This document shows positions 1-6,872 of a stretch of 14,993 bases of DNA, one piece after another; within the stretch, counting starts at the first letter, position 1, and each line of letters begins with the position of its first letter. The DNA comes from JBOFEH01 sp051650265 (GTDB taxonomy: Bacteria; Bacillota; Clostridia; Lachnospirales; Cellulosilyticaceae): positions 1-14,993 of the forward strand of contig JBOFIR010000211.1 of NCBI GenBank assembly GCA_051650265.1, written 5' to 3'. The position numbers and the translations under genes are program-made. A model generated the notes under the pieces. That model saw only the letters and a list, made by a program, of their open reading frames with translations, was not told the origin of the DNA and did not search any database.

Positions 1-185
1 CTTTCTAGCCATGCTTTGCAATGTGGGCAGCGATAGCCTCGCCAATCGAGTAGAAAAGCACATCCAAACAGTAGCCCGCCGATTATGTAATGTGATGCTG
101 CAAAAAATATCGTCCCGATAATGAGTAAAATGATGTTGATGCACCCTAAAAATTTCAATCTTACTAGATAGTTCTTATGGCTCAT
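1..185 (-). CDS. Small membrane protein with zinc-ribbon cysteines (C-terminus cut off by window edge)
   Basis: Sixty-one codons are visible before the window ends. ATG at 185 is preceded by a GGGGTGA ribosome binding site. The protein begins MSHKNYLVRLKF, then has one or two hydrophobic segments (about residues 11-30 and 33-46), then a short polar stretch RGYRCPHCKAW. The CPHC knuckle at about residues 53-56 is half of a typical zinc ribbon, so a second Cys pair is expected beyond the edge. This layout, two membrane helices plus a zinc knuckle, is seen in many small uncharacterised Firmicute proteins. I do not recognise the family and infer only membrane location and probable metal binding. 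Confidence 0.6.
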   Translation of the reverse strand, partial: MSHKNYLVRLKFLGCINIILLIIGTIFFAASHYIIGGLLFGCAFLLDWRGYRCPHCKAWLE

Positions 186-253
186 ATGGTCACCCCAATC
201 TCTTTTAGACAAACTTTTTTGGTTCTAGCCCACTCTTATTCTCTTTCTATTTT

Positions 254-259
254 ATTATA
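254..259 (-). promoter_or_regulatory. Possible -10 box for the zinc-ribbon membrane protein gene
   Basis: A TATAAT hexamer reads on the minus strand about 70 bases upstream of the ATG at 185. No convincing -35 lies 16-18 bases further upstream (best fit ATACTT), so this is a weak prediction in an AT-rich gap. Confidence 0.3.
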
Positions 260-297
260 TTCTTCTTATAAACAAAAGTATTATCTGCACACAACCT

Positions 298-331
298 AAA
301 AAAATAGAAGGAGGGCCCTTAGCTCTCCTTC
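298..331 (-). terminator. Intrinsic terminator of the SASP gene
   Basis: On the minus strand the arms GAAGGAG and CTCCTTC (331-325 and 313-307) enclose an 11-base loop and are followed by TATTTTTTT. The hairpin starts 9 bases after the stop codon of the spore protein gene. Confidence 0.8.
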
Positions 332-339
332 ATTCGCAT

Positions 340-561
340 TTATTTCGTTTCGTTTTGTACTTCCATTTGTTTTTTGATTTCACGTTTTCTCTTGGTCATA
401 AGCCCACCGATACGCCCTGTTTCTTTAGGTGTGAGATTTTTCCAACCACCGTCTTGTACTTTTTCAAGTAGGCCTAACTCTTCTGCAATCTCAAGCTTCA
501 TTTTATCATCAGAAGAAAGGGCATCAAATAACTTTTCTTTTGTATTTTCATTATTTTTCAT
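340..561 (-). CDS. Alpha/beta-type small acid-soluble spore protein (SASP)
   Basis: The product is 73 residues. The core MKLEIAEELGLL (21-32) followed by GGWKNLTPKETGRIGG (38-53) and a basic MTKRKRE tail matches the alpha/beta SASP family, which coats and protects DNA in the dormant spore. E24-I25-A26 fits the cleavage site of the germination protease GPR (E before I/F-A). The GW...LTxxExGRIGGxMTKRK form resembles the minor clostridial SASPs more than the major SspA/B type. The ribosome binding site AGAGGT precedes the ATG at a good distance. The gene is monocistronic, with a sigma-G-like promoter upstream and its own terminator, consistent with late forespore expression. Confidence 0.88.
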   Translation of the reverse strand: MKNNENTKEKLFDALSSDDKMKLEIAEELGLLEKVQDGGWKNLTPKETGRIGGLMTKRKREIKKQMEVQNETK

Positions 562-596
562 AGGTATAACCTCTTTTCATAAATAGTTTCTATGTA

Positions 597-626
597 GAGT
601 ATGAGCGTTTTTTTTAGAAGTTATAC
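597..626 (-). promoter_or_regulatory. Candidate sigma-G (or sigma-F) promoter of the SASP gene
   Basis: The minus strand carries GTATA (626-622), an 18-base spacer, and CATACTC (603-597). The known sigma-G consensus is GHATR, 17-18 bases, CATWMTA, so the -35 fits fully and the -10 at six of seven positions. The predicted start near 590 leaves a leader of about 30 bases before the SASP ATG. Forespore expression is what this gene family needs. Confidence 0.6.
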
Positions 627-705
627 ACCCTCTCCCTATATTTGTTCCATATTTTGAGAATAACTTTAATCTTCTTCTAATATTATAAATATCTTAAATA
701 TTTTG

Positions 706-734
706 TTGACTTTATAATATTTAAGTGATATGAT
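706..734 (+). promoter_or_regulatory. Sigma-A promoter of the lysine riboswitch and asd-dapA-dapB operon
   Basis: TTGACT (706-711), a 17-base spacer, and TATGAT (729-734) give a near-consensus vegetative promoter. The predicted start near 741 lies just before the first paired strand of the L-box aptamer, as expected for a riboswitch leader. Confidence 0.8.
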
Positions 735-754
735 TTTAAAAAAATAACTGATTC

Positions 755-1003
755 ATCAAGTAGAGGTGCAACACTTAAGAGTATAGCGTTTGATTCTTGC
801 AAGAGAAATTGATAACGTTAGAAAGGATGGGTTGCCGAAGAGAAGTTTGTCTTGCAATAGACTTTTCTGGGGGTGCAGTGAACAACTGTACAACTGTCAC
901 CTTTTCATGTACAATAAGGTGGAGTGCTACTGTGTATTGAATTTTATCCATTCGGGCATTGATCACACTGCAATCTGCCCCTTTGTGGTAATTTTGTTTT
1001 CAC
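755..1003 (+). promoter_or_regulatory. Lysine riboswitch (L box) aptamer and switching region
   Basis: The aptamer occupies about 755-935. Diagnostic L-box elements appear in order: TAGAGGTGC (761-769), AAGAGTAT (776-783), GTTGCCGAAG (831-840), CTGGGGGTGCA (878-887), AACTGTCAC (892-900) and GGTGGAGTGCTAC (918-930). P1 pairs AGTAG (759-763) with CTACT (927-931), and P5 pairs CACCTT (898-903) with AAGGTG (916-921). The 3' strand of P1 can instead pair downstream: GCT/CTGTG (926-934, one bulged A) with CACAG/AGC (1001-1010, two bulged C). That alternative pairing also consumes the 5' arm of the terminator. A side hairpin, GGGCA (954-958) with TGCCC (976-980), lies in between. The expected logic is OFF when lysine binds, which suits control of the diaminopimelate/lysine operon. 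Confidence 0.93.
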
Positions 1004-1033
1004 AGCCAGCTAATCCTTTAGCTGGCTTTTATT
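1004..1033 (+). terminator. Riboswitch-controlled intrinsic terminator (attenuator)
   Basis: AGCCAGCTAA (1004-1013) pairs perfectly with TTAGCTGGCT (1018-1027) across a four-base loop and is followed by TTTATT. It lies 28 bases before the asd ATG. Its 5' arm is shared with the antiterminator of the L box, so read-through should depend on lysine level. Confidence 0.88.
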
Positions 1034-1060
1034 ATGAAATTTATTTAGGGAGGAACTATA

Positions 1061-2056
1061 ATGAAAAAAATTAATTTAGCAGTAGTTGGTGCAACAGGAA
1101 TGGTAGGCCGTACTTTCCTACAAGTACTTGAAGAAAAAAACTTACCGATCGCAAACTTCTATGTATTTGCTTCAGCACGTTCAGCTGGCTCAAAAATCAC
1201 ATTTAAAGGACAGGAATATACTGTACTAGAACTCAATGAGAATAGCTTTAAAGAGCATCAAATCGATATTGCACTCTTCTCAGCTGGTGGTGGCACAAGT
1301 CTTAAGTTTGCACCTATTGCAGCTCAAAGTGGTTGTATCGTAATTGATAATAGTTCTGCTTGGCGTATGGACCCTGAAGTGCCACTTGTTGTACCTGAAG
1401 TGAACCCAGAAGATATCAGAAATCATAAAGGGATCATTGCAAACCCTAACTGCTCTACTATTCAAGCTGTAGTTGCACTTAAACCATTACATGAATATTA
1501 TACTATCAAACGTATCGTTTATACGACGTTCCAAGCTGTTTCTGGTGCTGGCATGGGGGGATGGCATGACCTTGAAGAAGGACTTAAAGGCAATGCACCT
1601 CAGAAATTCCCACACCAAATCGCAAACAACTGTTTACCTCATATAGATGTCTTTTTAGACAATGGCTATACTAAAGAAGAAATGAAAATGGTTGAAGAAA
1701 CACGTAAGATTCTTCACACACCAGAACTTGCTATCACTTCTACAACAGTTCGTGTACCTGTTTTCAATAGCCATAGCGAAAGTATTAACATTGAATTTGA
1801 TAAATCATTTGAATTAGATGCACTCAGATCTGTTCTTGAACAGGCACCTGGTGTAATCGTTCAAGATGATGTGGCTAATAATGTCTATCCACTTGCAATC
1901 ACTGCAACCGGACATGATGAAGTATTCGTCGGACGTATCCGCCGCGATGAAAGTATTGCAAACGGCGTGAACCTTTGGGTTGTTGCAGATAATATCCGAA
2001 AAGGTGCTGCATCAAACGCTGTACAAATCGCTGAGTGGATTATTGAAAATATGTAA
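1061..2056 (+). CDS. asd: Aspartate-semialdehyde dehydrogenase
   Basis: This enzyme reduces L-aspartyl phosphate to L-aspartate 4-semialdehyde with NADPH, the branch point to lysine/diaminopimelate and to threonine/methionine. The 331 residues fit the family. The N-terminal nucleotide-binding loop GATGMVGR is at 10-17. The catalytic Cys is C131 in NPNCST, and RVPVFNSHSE (231-240) carries the active-site His, H238. AGGGAGGA precedes the ATG at 1061. It is the first gene of the operon after the lysine riboswitch, with dapA starting 26 bases downstream of its stop. Regulation by transcription attenuation in response to lysine follows from the leader. Confidence 0.96.
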   Translation: MKKINLAVVGATGMVGRTFLQVLEEKNLPIANFYVFASARSAGSKITFKGQEYTVLELNENSFKEHQIDIALFSAGGGTSLKFAPIAAQSGCIVIDNSSAWRMDPEVPLVVPEVNPEDIRNHKGIIANPNCSTIQAVVALKPLHEYYTIKRIVYTTFQAVSGAGMGGWHDLEEGLKGNAPQKFPHQIANNCLPHIDVFLDNGYTKEEMKMVEETRKILHTPELAITSTTVRVPVFNSHSESINIEFDKSFELDALRSVLEQAPGVIVQDDVANNVYPLAITATGHDEVFVGRIRRDESIANGVNLWVVADNIRKGAASNAVQIAEWIIENM

Positions 2057-2082
2057 TAAACCCAAACTAGGAGGATATTAAT

Positions 2083-2970
2083 ATGGCAATTTTTGAAGGT
2101 GCTGGTGTTGCAATTATTACACCATTCCATGCTGATGGTTCTGTGAACTACGGCAAACTTGAACAATTAATTGATTTTCAAATTGAAAATCAAACAGATG
2201 CTATCATAATTTGTGGGACAACAGGAGAGGCTTCTACTATGTGTGATGACGAACATCTTGAATGTATTCGTATTGCTGTAGAGCGCACACGTGGTCGTAT
2301 CCCTGTGATCGCTGGTACAGGAAGCAATGACACTGTCCACGGGATCAGCCTCACAAAACGTGCGAAAGCGCTTGGGGTAGATGCTACATTACAAGTAACC
2401 CCTTACTACAATAAAACATCACAAAAAGGACTCATTGAACACTTCAAAGCAATTGCTGCTGCAAGTGACCTTCCAATGATTTTATATAACGTACCAAGCC
2501 GTACGGGCATGAACATCACTGCCCAAACAGCTTATGAGCTATCAAAATTTGACTGGGCTATCGGGATCAAAGAAGCCAGTGGTAATATGTCACAAGTGGC
2601 ACAAATCGCTGCCCTTTGTGGCGACACACTTCCAATCTACTCTGGTAATGATGATCAAATCATTCCGGTTCTTTCTCTTGGAGGGAAAGGTGTGATCTCT
2701 GTCCTTTCTAACGTTTTACCACGTGAGACACATGATATGGTAAGACTTTACCTTGATGGCCAAACAAATGAAGCTTTAAACCTTCAATTACAATACCTTG
2801 ATGTTGCAAATAGTCTTTTCTGCGATGTGAATCCAATTCCAGTTAAAGAAGCACTTAACCTTATGGGCTTTGAAGTAGGTCCATGCAGAATGCCTCTCTA
2901 TCCAATGGAAGAAGCTCACATCGACACACTCAGAACTGCACTTTTAAATGCCAACATGATTACAAAATAA
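2083..2970 (+). CDS. dapA: 4-hydroxy-tetrahydrodipicolinate synthase
   Basis: The enzyme condenses pyruvate with aspartate semialdehyde, the first committed step to diaminopimelate, lysine and, in sporeformers, dipicolinate. The 295-residue TIM-barrel protein has the expected active site: T46-T47 in GTTGE (45-49), Y109 in PYYN, Y135 in YNVPSR, R140, and the Schiff-base lysine K163 in GIKEASG. AGGAGG lies at the right distance before the ATG. It sits between asd and dapB in one transcription unit. Confidence 0.97.
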   Translation: MAIFEGAGVAIITPFHADGSVNYGKLEQLIDFQIENQTDAIIICGTTGEASTMCDDEHLECIRIAVERTRGRIPVIAGTGSNDTVHGISLTKRAKALGVDATLQVTPYYNKTSQKGLIEHFKAIAAASDLPMILYNVPSRTGMNITAQTAYELSKFDWAIGIKEASGNMSQVAQIAALCGDTLPIYSGNDDQIIPVLSLGGKGVISVLSNVLPRETHDMVRLYLDGQTNEALNLQLQYLDVANSLFCDVNPIPVKEALNLMGFEVGPCRMPLYPMEEAHIDTLRTALLNANMITK

Positions 2971-2991
2971 ATTGACGAAAGGGTGAGGCAT

Positions 2992-3747
2992 ATGACAAGA
3001 ATTTTAATGCACGGTTGTAATGGTAAAATTGGGCAAGTAATTGCTCGTATCATCTCTGACCATCCTGAACTTGAACTTGTAGCTGGCGTAGATCCTAATT
3101 TTTCTATCCCAAATAAGTTCCCGGTATTTCCAAATATCAATGAATGCGACGTGGAGGTAGATGTCATCATAGACTTCTCTACTGCACGCGCAGTAGTTCC
3201 TCTACTAGAGCAAGCAATGACAAAGAAAATTCCTGTAGTTGTTTGTACGACAGGTCTTTCCGATGAAGAGATTGCTTTCCTCGAAAAAGCAAGTGAGACA
3301 ATTCCTGTGTTCTTCTCAGCTAACATGTCTTTAGGTGTCAATCTCTTGATTGCACTTGCGAAACGTGCAACAGAAGTACTTGGAGACAGTGGCTTTGATA
3401 TTGAAATTATAGAGAAACACCACAACCAAAAGATTGATGCGCCAAGTGGTACAGCATTAGCCATCGCTCATGCCATTACCGATACACTAGACGATGCCTA
3501 CGCCCTACGTTTTGACCGTTCTACTGTACGTGAAAAGAGACCAAAACATGAGATTGGTATCCATGCCGTACGTGGTGGCACAATTGTTGGCGATCATGAT
3601 ATTATCTTCGCTGGTAATGATGAAGTCATTACACTTTCACACTCTGCCGCTTCTAAAGAAGTGTTTGCAGTTGGTGCACTCAAAGCTGCGAAATTCCTGG
3701 CACACAAATTACCAGGATTATATGATATGCAACATTTACTCAGTTAA
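2992..3747 (+). CDS. dapB: 4-hydroxy-tetrahydrodipicolinate reductase
   Basis: This enzyme reduces the DapA product with NAD(P)H to tetrahydrodipicolinate. The 251-residue product has the Rossmann loop GCNGKIGQ (8-15), the substrate-binding and catalytic signature EKHHNQKIDAPSGTA (141-155, including H143, H144, K147 and SGT), and FSANMSLGVNLL (108-119). I chose ATG 2992 because AAAGGG lies about 8 bases upstream. A GTG at 2983 is in frame but falls inside that ribosome binding site. The gene is last in the asd-dapA-dapB operon, 21 bases after dapA, and is followed by a strong terminator. Confidence 0.96.
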   Translation: MTRILMHGCNGKIGQVIARIISDHPELELVAGVDPNFSIPNKFPVFPNINECDVEVDVIIDFSTARAVVPLLEQAMTKKIPVVVCTTGLSDEEIAFLEKASETIPVFFSANMSLGVNLLIALAKRATEVLGDSGFDIEIIEKHHNQKIDAPSGTALAIAHAITDTLDDAYALRFDRSTVREKRPKHEIGIHAVRGGTIVGDHDIIFAGNDEVITLSHSAASKEVFAVGALKAAKFLAHKLPGLYDMQHLLS

Positions 3748-3750
3748 TCA

Positions 3751-3788
3751 GAAACAAAAAAAACGGCCAATGGCCGTTTTTTTGTTTC
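3751..3788. terminator. Bidirectional intrinsic terminator between dapB and the converging operon
   Basis: The sequence is almost fully self-complementary: GAAAC, a run of eight A, CGGCCA, one A, TGGCCG, a run of seven T, then GTTTC. Read either way it gives a GC core with a U tail. It serves dapB (stop at 3747) on the plus strand and the membrane protein gene (stop at 3788) on the minus strand. Confidence 0.87.
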
Positions 3789-4729
3789 TATGATAGGATC
3801 TGTTCTTTTGACAGAGTCATTTCTCTAGATGTATGATTGCCTATAAATACAAGCAGACCTGGTAACAACATGAGGAGTATACTAACAACAATCCCATATT
3901 GGCTGATAAATTCAGCTTTTTCACCTAACGCTGTCGCAAGTGCTTTGCCTATTACCCCAAAGAATGATTGCGCAACCGGCAACACATATACCTCATAGCG
4001 CCCACTTGGGTAGATGAGTAGTAAAGATGCGATATACATTCCTACAGCTGTAAGTGTGACACTTAGGTATGACATCACTTGCAACCACCCATGTTCAAGA
4101 TTCTTACTATACTTACCAATTACAAAATAAACAATAAAAATGACAAGCGTTACAATTCCACCTGAGATCATACGAAGTTTATTGTCCATCTGCAACTGAG
4201 GATTTTGTAATACTAATTGCCCAAGTAATGCCATCATATAAAAATGTACGCCCCACACAAGCACATTATTATAAATAAGTTTTTTATTTGTTGTCTCTGC
4301 AGTTTTTACCCACATCCCAAATCTTACAGCACCATAGGTCAATGTTGCTACCATGAGAAGCGTTACCACCACTAATACATCTCTTTGAATCATTCCAAAA
4401 GTTATTTGATTCATCAAATCGATTTGGGCATATACAGCAGGTACAATAGTACGATACACCTTGATCAAATCACCATTTTGCAAGAGTCGTGCACAGCCAT
4501 AACACACCATTCCCAAAACATAAGGAATCCCTACAAAAAGTATATCTAACCATTTTTTACTCTCTTTACTCACCCCATAACCCATAATCATCGCACTTGT
4601 CAGTAGACCAAACAAAAGGACCATTGGCATATATTGCACAAGCACTCCTGCTGCTACATTTGCCACTAAGGTAAATACAAGATAGCCGCCTAATAAAATC
4701 ACTGCATTCCCCACCGCTGGCTTTTTCAT
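3788..4729 (-). CDS. Uncharacterised polytopic membrane protein
   Basis: The product is 313 residues from ATG 4729. That start has AGGGGG about 8 bases upstream, while the in-frame TTG at 4738 lies next to the Shine-Dalgarno sequence and is less likely. About eight membrane helices are visible (roughly 7-31, 34-53, 62-83, 116-140, 152-174, 189-205, 219-241 and 279-297). An amphipathic stretch at about 246-270 precedes the last one. No enzyme or transporter signature stands out and I do not recognise the family. It is the last gene of a probable operon behind the corrinoid adenosyltransferase (39-base gap). Corrinoid transport would be one guess from context only. Confidence 0.75.
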   Translation of the reverse strand: MKKPAVGNAVILLGGYLVFTLVANVAAGVLVQYMPMVLLFGLLTSAMIMGYGVSKESKKWLDILFVGIPYVLGMVCYGCARLLQNGDLIKVYRTIVPAVYAQIDLMNQITFGMIQRDVLVVVTLLMVATLTYGAVRFGMWVKTAETTNKKLIYNNVLVWGVHFYMMALLGQLVLQNPQLQMDNKLRMISGGIVTLVIFIVYFVIGKYSKNLEHGWLQVMSYLSVTLTAVGMYIASLLLIYPSGRYEVYVLPVAQSFFGVIGKALATALGEKAEFISQYGIVVSILLMLLPGLLVFIGNHTSREMTLSKEQILS

Positions 4730-4768
4730 CTTTTGCAACCCCCTTCATTCTTAACAAAACTCTATTTT

Positions 4769-5299
4769 TTAGTACTCAATCCCCTTACGTGCCATAATAC
4801 CTTTGTTGATTGGGTGTTTCACTGCATCGATTCGGCTGATGTAATCTGCTTTTGCAGCGATATCATCTGGTACATCTCTCCCCGTCAGTACAAGTTCCAC
4901 CTCATCAGAACACTCCTCTATAATCTGACACACCTGCTCACTTGATACTAGCCCTGAACTAATCGCACCCAAAATTTCATCTAGAATAAGAATGTCACAT
5001 TCTGCTGTATCCGTTACTTTCTTTGCAAACTTGAGCGCCATCTGCATCTCTACTTTTAATTCATTTTTTTCTTCCTCAGTCAAAGTCCATGTAAATCCTC
5101 TATTTTTTTCAAAATGGAATACTTTAAATTGGGGCTCTAGTGTCTTGAGAAACTGGCACTCTCCAGTATTTCCGTGCTTGAGAAACTGGATCATGATAAC
5201 TTTAAGACCGTTGCCTAGCGCCCTCATACCGAGCCCTATGGCAGCCGTAGTTTTTCCTTTTCCATGACCACAATAAACCTGTACAAGTCCTTTTTCCAT
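4769..5299 (-). CDS. cobO: Corrinoid (cob(I)alamin) adenosyltransferase, CobO/BtuR family
   Basis: The enzyme transfers the adenosyl group of ATP to cob(I)alamin or cobyrinate a,c-diamide and yields the adenosyl cofactor. The 176 residues match the CobA/CobO/BtuR family. The P-loop GHGKGKTTAA is at 11-20, IQFLKHG follows at 37-43, the Walker-B-like stretch DILILDEI lies near 104-111, and VLTGRD lies near 136-141. GAGAGGTG precedes the ATG. Its start is 16 bases after the stop of the metallopeptidase gene, so they are probably co-transcribed. The AdoCbl-dependent reductase nrdJ, 2.4 kb away, is a plausible user of the product. Whether it acts in de novo synthesis or salvage cannot be told here, as no other cob genes are in view. 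Confidence 0.92.
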   Translation of the reverse strand: MEKGLVQVYCGHGKGKTTAAIGLGMRALGNGLKVIMIQFLKHGNTGECQFLKTLEPQFKVFHFEKNRGFTWTLTEEEKNELKVEMQMALKFAKKVTDTAECDILILDEILGAISSGLVSSEQVCQIIEECSDEVELVLTGRDVPDDIAAKADYISRIDAVKHPINKGIMARKGIEY

Positions 5300-5315
5300 C
5301 TTTTCACCTCTCGCT

Positions 5316-5978
5316 TTAAAAATGATAGTATTTGCCTTGAAGCTTTAATATATTTTGATAACTTTTATACTGGGGCATGATTGCCTCAATGGCCTTCCAA
5401 AACTGTTTGCCATGATTAAAATGCATCAGATGCATCACTTCATGCAATGCAACATATTCAATACAGCGTCTTGGTGCACAGATCAGCCGACTATTAAAGG
5501 ATAGATTACCCTTTGAAGAACAACTTCCCCAACGTGTACGCTGCTTTCGAATATATATTTTATTATAGTCACATCCTAATAATTTGCAATACTTATCTGA
5601 TAGTTCAGTCACTAGCACCCTAAAGTTTTCCGTTAACCATTTCTCCATAAGTTGCTCTGCCTTTGGTTGATCACTAGGATCAACCAGTGTTAGAATCAAT
5701 TGATCCTCTATAAGCTTTACACTTTCTTTTTCTCCATGTCTCAACACAATCACATGCACTTCACCTAGATACAGAAGCTGTTTTCGTTGCCACCAATCTT
5801 GCAATTCAAGCGTACTTCTCTTATTGGCAATGGCCCGTGCAATCCATTCTTTATGTTTCTCTACAAACTCATCCACATAATGCCCGGGTACATGATGGGG
5901 CGCTTTAACGATAATTTGTAAGTTTTCATCAATTCCTATACTGATTGTTTTTCTTTTTTGCTTCACTAATTTGTACAT
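5316..5978 (-). CDS. YgjP/DUF45-type M48-like metallopeptidase
   Basis: The product is 220 residues. The C-terminal half has the zinc-protease motif HEVMHLMHFNH (179-189): HExxH with E180 as catalytic base, and H189 as a likely further ligand. It is preceded by the family signature RTRWGSC (147-153) and followed by FWKAI. This order, WGSC then HExxHL..xNH..FW, is typical of YgjP-like (DUF45/WLM-like) peptidases, which are cytoplasmic and poorly understood. No signal peptide is present. AAAGGATG precedes the ATG. It leads a likely operon with cobO and a membrane protein, with no obvious functional link. Confidence 0.85.
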   Translation of the reverse strand: MYKLVKQKRKTISIGIDENLQIIVKAPHHVPGHYVDEFVEKHKEWIARAIANKRSTLELQDWWQRKQLLYLGEVHVIVLRHGEKESVKLIEDQLILTLVDPSDQPKAEQLMEKWLTENFRVLVTELSDKYCKLLGCDYNKIYIRKQRTRWGSCSSKGNLSFNSRLICAPRRCIEYVALHEVMHLMHFNHGKQFWKAIEAIMPQYKSYQNILKLQGKYYHF

Positions 5979-5997
5979 AGCATCATCCTTTATCTTT

Positions 5998-6006
5998 ATT
6001 ATACCA
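5998..6006 (-). promoter_or_regulatory. Extended -10 promoter element for the metallopeptidase-cobO operon
   Basis: The minus strand reads TGGTATAAT, an extended -10 motif (TGN plus a perfect TATAAT). No good -35 is present. The predicted start near 5991 gives a very short leader of about 13 bases that still contains the ribosome binding site. Confidence 0.5.
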
Positions 6007-6043
6007 AATCATATGTTACAAACCTATAGTCTTTTGTAGACGC

Positions 6044-6077
6044 AAAAAAGAAGTTCCAAGTAACCCTAGAACTTCTT
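6044..6077 (-). terminator. Intrinsic terminator of the SSB-like gene
   Basis: On the minus strand AAGAAGTTC (6077-6069) pairs with GAACTTCTT (6056-6048) and is followed by a T run. It starts 9 bases after the stop codon at 6086. Confidence 0.83.
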
Positions 6078-6085
6078 ACTCTTGA

Positions 6086-6769
6086 TTATTCGTCTTGCTT
6101 TTCTGGTGCATCCTCTATTGGTTGCTCGCCACTCTTATTGCCTTCTTCACTAATTTCCATCTTAGAAATAGAGACTTCATATGCAACCTTTGTAGCTACT
6201 TCACCCGTCTCCATTTTTTTCTGATACTCTCTACTTTGGATACGGCCCCATACTTCTACATGCGCTCCTGTTTTTAGCCCTTGTGCATAACGTGCATTGC
6301 GTCCCCACGTAATACAAGGAATATAATCTGACTTATGATAAGAACGGTTGACTGCAAGTAAAATGTCTGTAATTTCACGTCCAAATGGTGTTGTACGGTA
6401 CACAGGTTCCTTGCAGATGTATCCGTTTAAGTAAATAGCATTTTTGTTTTTATGAATTTCACTTTCTGGCACCTCTTTAACTTCTAACGCAAAAATCGTT
6501 AGAATCAAACGGTTCTTACCTTCTTCGTATTGGTTATAGGACCTAAACTGACCTACTATATCTAAAGTCTTGCCCTGGATATGCCCCAGTGTTGGTAGTA
6601 ATCTTTCTGACACTGTAACAGGTAGTATATCCGCTGAATCGCTTAATCTTGGTACTGCAAGATCAAAACTATAAAAACCTTCGCCATATACCTTATGACT
6701 GAAACTAATGTCACTTACAGCTTTTCCTATAATGAGTACCTCGTTATTTTCTAGTATGTGCTCCACCAT
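6086..6769 (-). CDS. Single-strand DNA-binding protein with two tandem OB folds
   Basis: The product is 227 residues from ATG 6769. AGAGG sits about 7 bases upstream, while an in-frame GTG at 6775 is too close to it. The C-terminal half (about 110-206) is a recognisable bacterial SSB fold: AIYLNGYICKEPVYRTTPFG, then ILLAVNR, then IPCITWGRNARYAQGLKTGAHVEVWGRIQSREYQ. The N-terminal half (about 10-100) repeats the pattern more weakly: VLIIGKAV, FYSFDLAVPR, ADILPVTVSERLLPTL, KTLDIVGQFRSYNQYEEGKNRLILTI is in the same order. The tail is acidic but lacks the standard DDDIPF tip that recruits partner proteins. It is probably an accessory SSB, not the replicative one, which usually sits between rpsF and rpsR. 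A weak TATAGT lies near 6825-6830. Confidence 0.8.
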   Translation of the reverse strand: MVEHILENNEVLIIGKAVSDISFSHKVYGEGFYSFDLAVPRLSDSADILPVTVSERLLPTLGHIQGKTLDIVGQFRSYNQYEEGKNRLILTIFALEVKEVPESEIHKNKNAIYLNGYICKEPVYRTTPFGREITDILLAVNRSYHKSDYIPCITWGRNARYAQGLKTGAHVEVWGRIQSREYQKKMETGEVATKVAYEVSISKMEISEEGNKSGEQPIEDAPEKQDE

Positions 6770-6872
6770 ATTCACACCTCTCCCTTATCCTCTTTTTGTT
6801 CTTTAACAGCTTCATCTGTCAATACTATATATATTAACTTTTGTACAAGTTTATTACATTTTTATATTTTAT

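Noticed and set aside
790..1074. A 94-codon plus-strand open frame before asd
   Set aside because: It runs through the lysine riboswitch and terminator into the asd start; the bases are explained by RNA structure.
2916..3464. A 182-codon minus-strand open frame opposite dapB
   Set aside because: It lies antisense to the conserved dapB gene, has a low-complexity Ser-rich translation and no ribosome binding site; it is a shadow frame.
4566..4757. A 63-codon minus-strand frame overlapping the start of the unknown membrane protein
   Set aside because: It is out of frame with the long membrane protein gene and has no good start signal.
6821..6838. A second NrdR-like site (AATACTATATATATTAAC) upstream of the SSB gene
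   Set aside because: The conserved G of the core is missing and no paired site lies 31 bases away; it is probably AT-rich coincidence near a -10 box.
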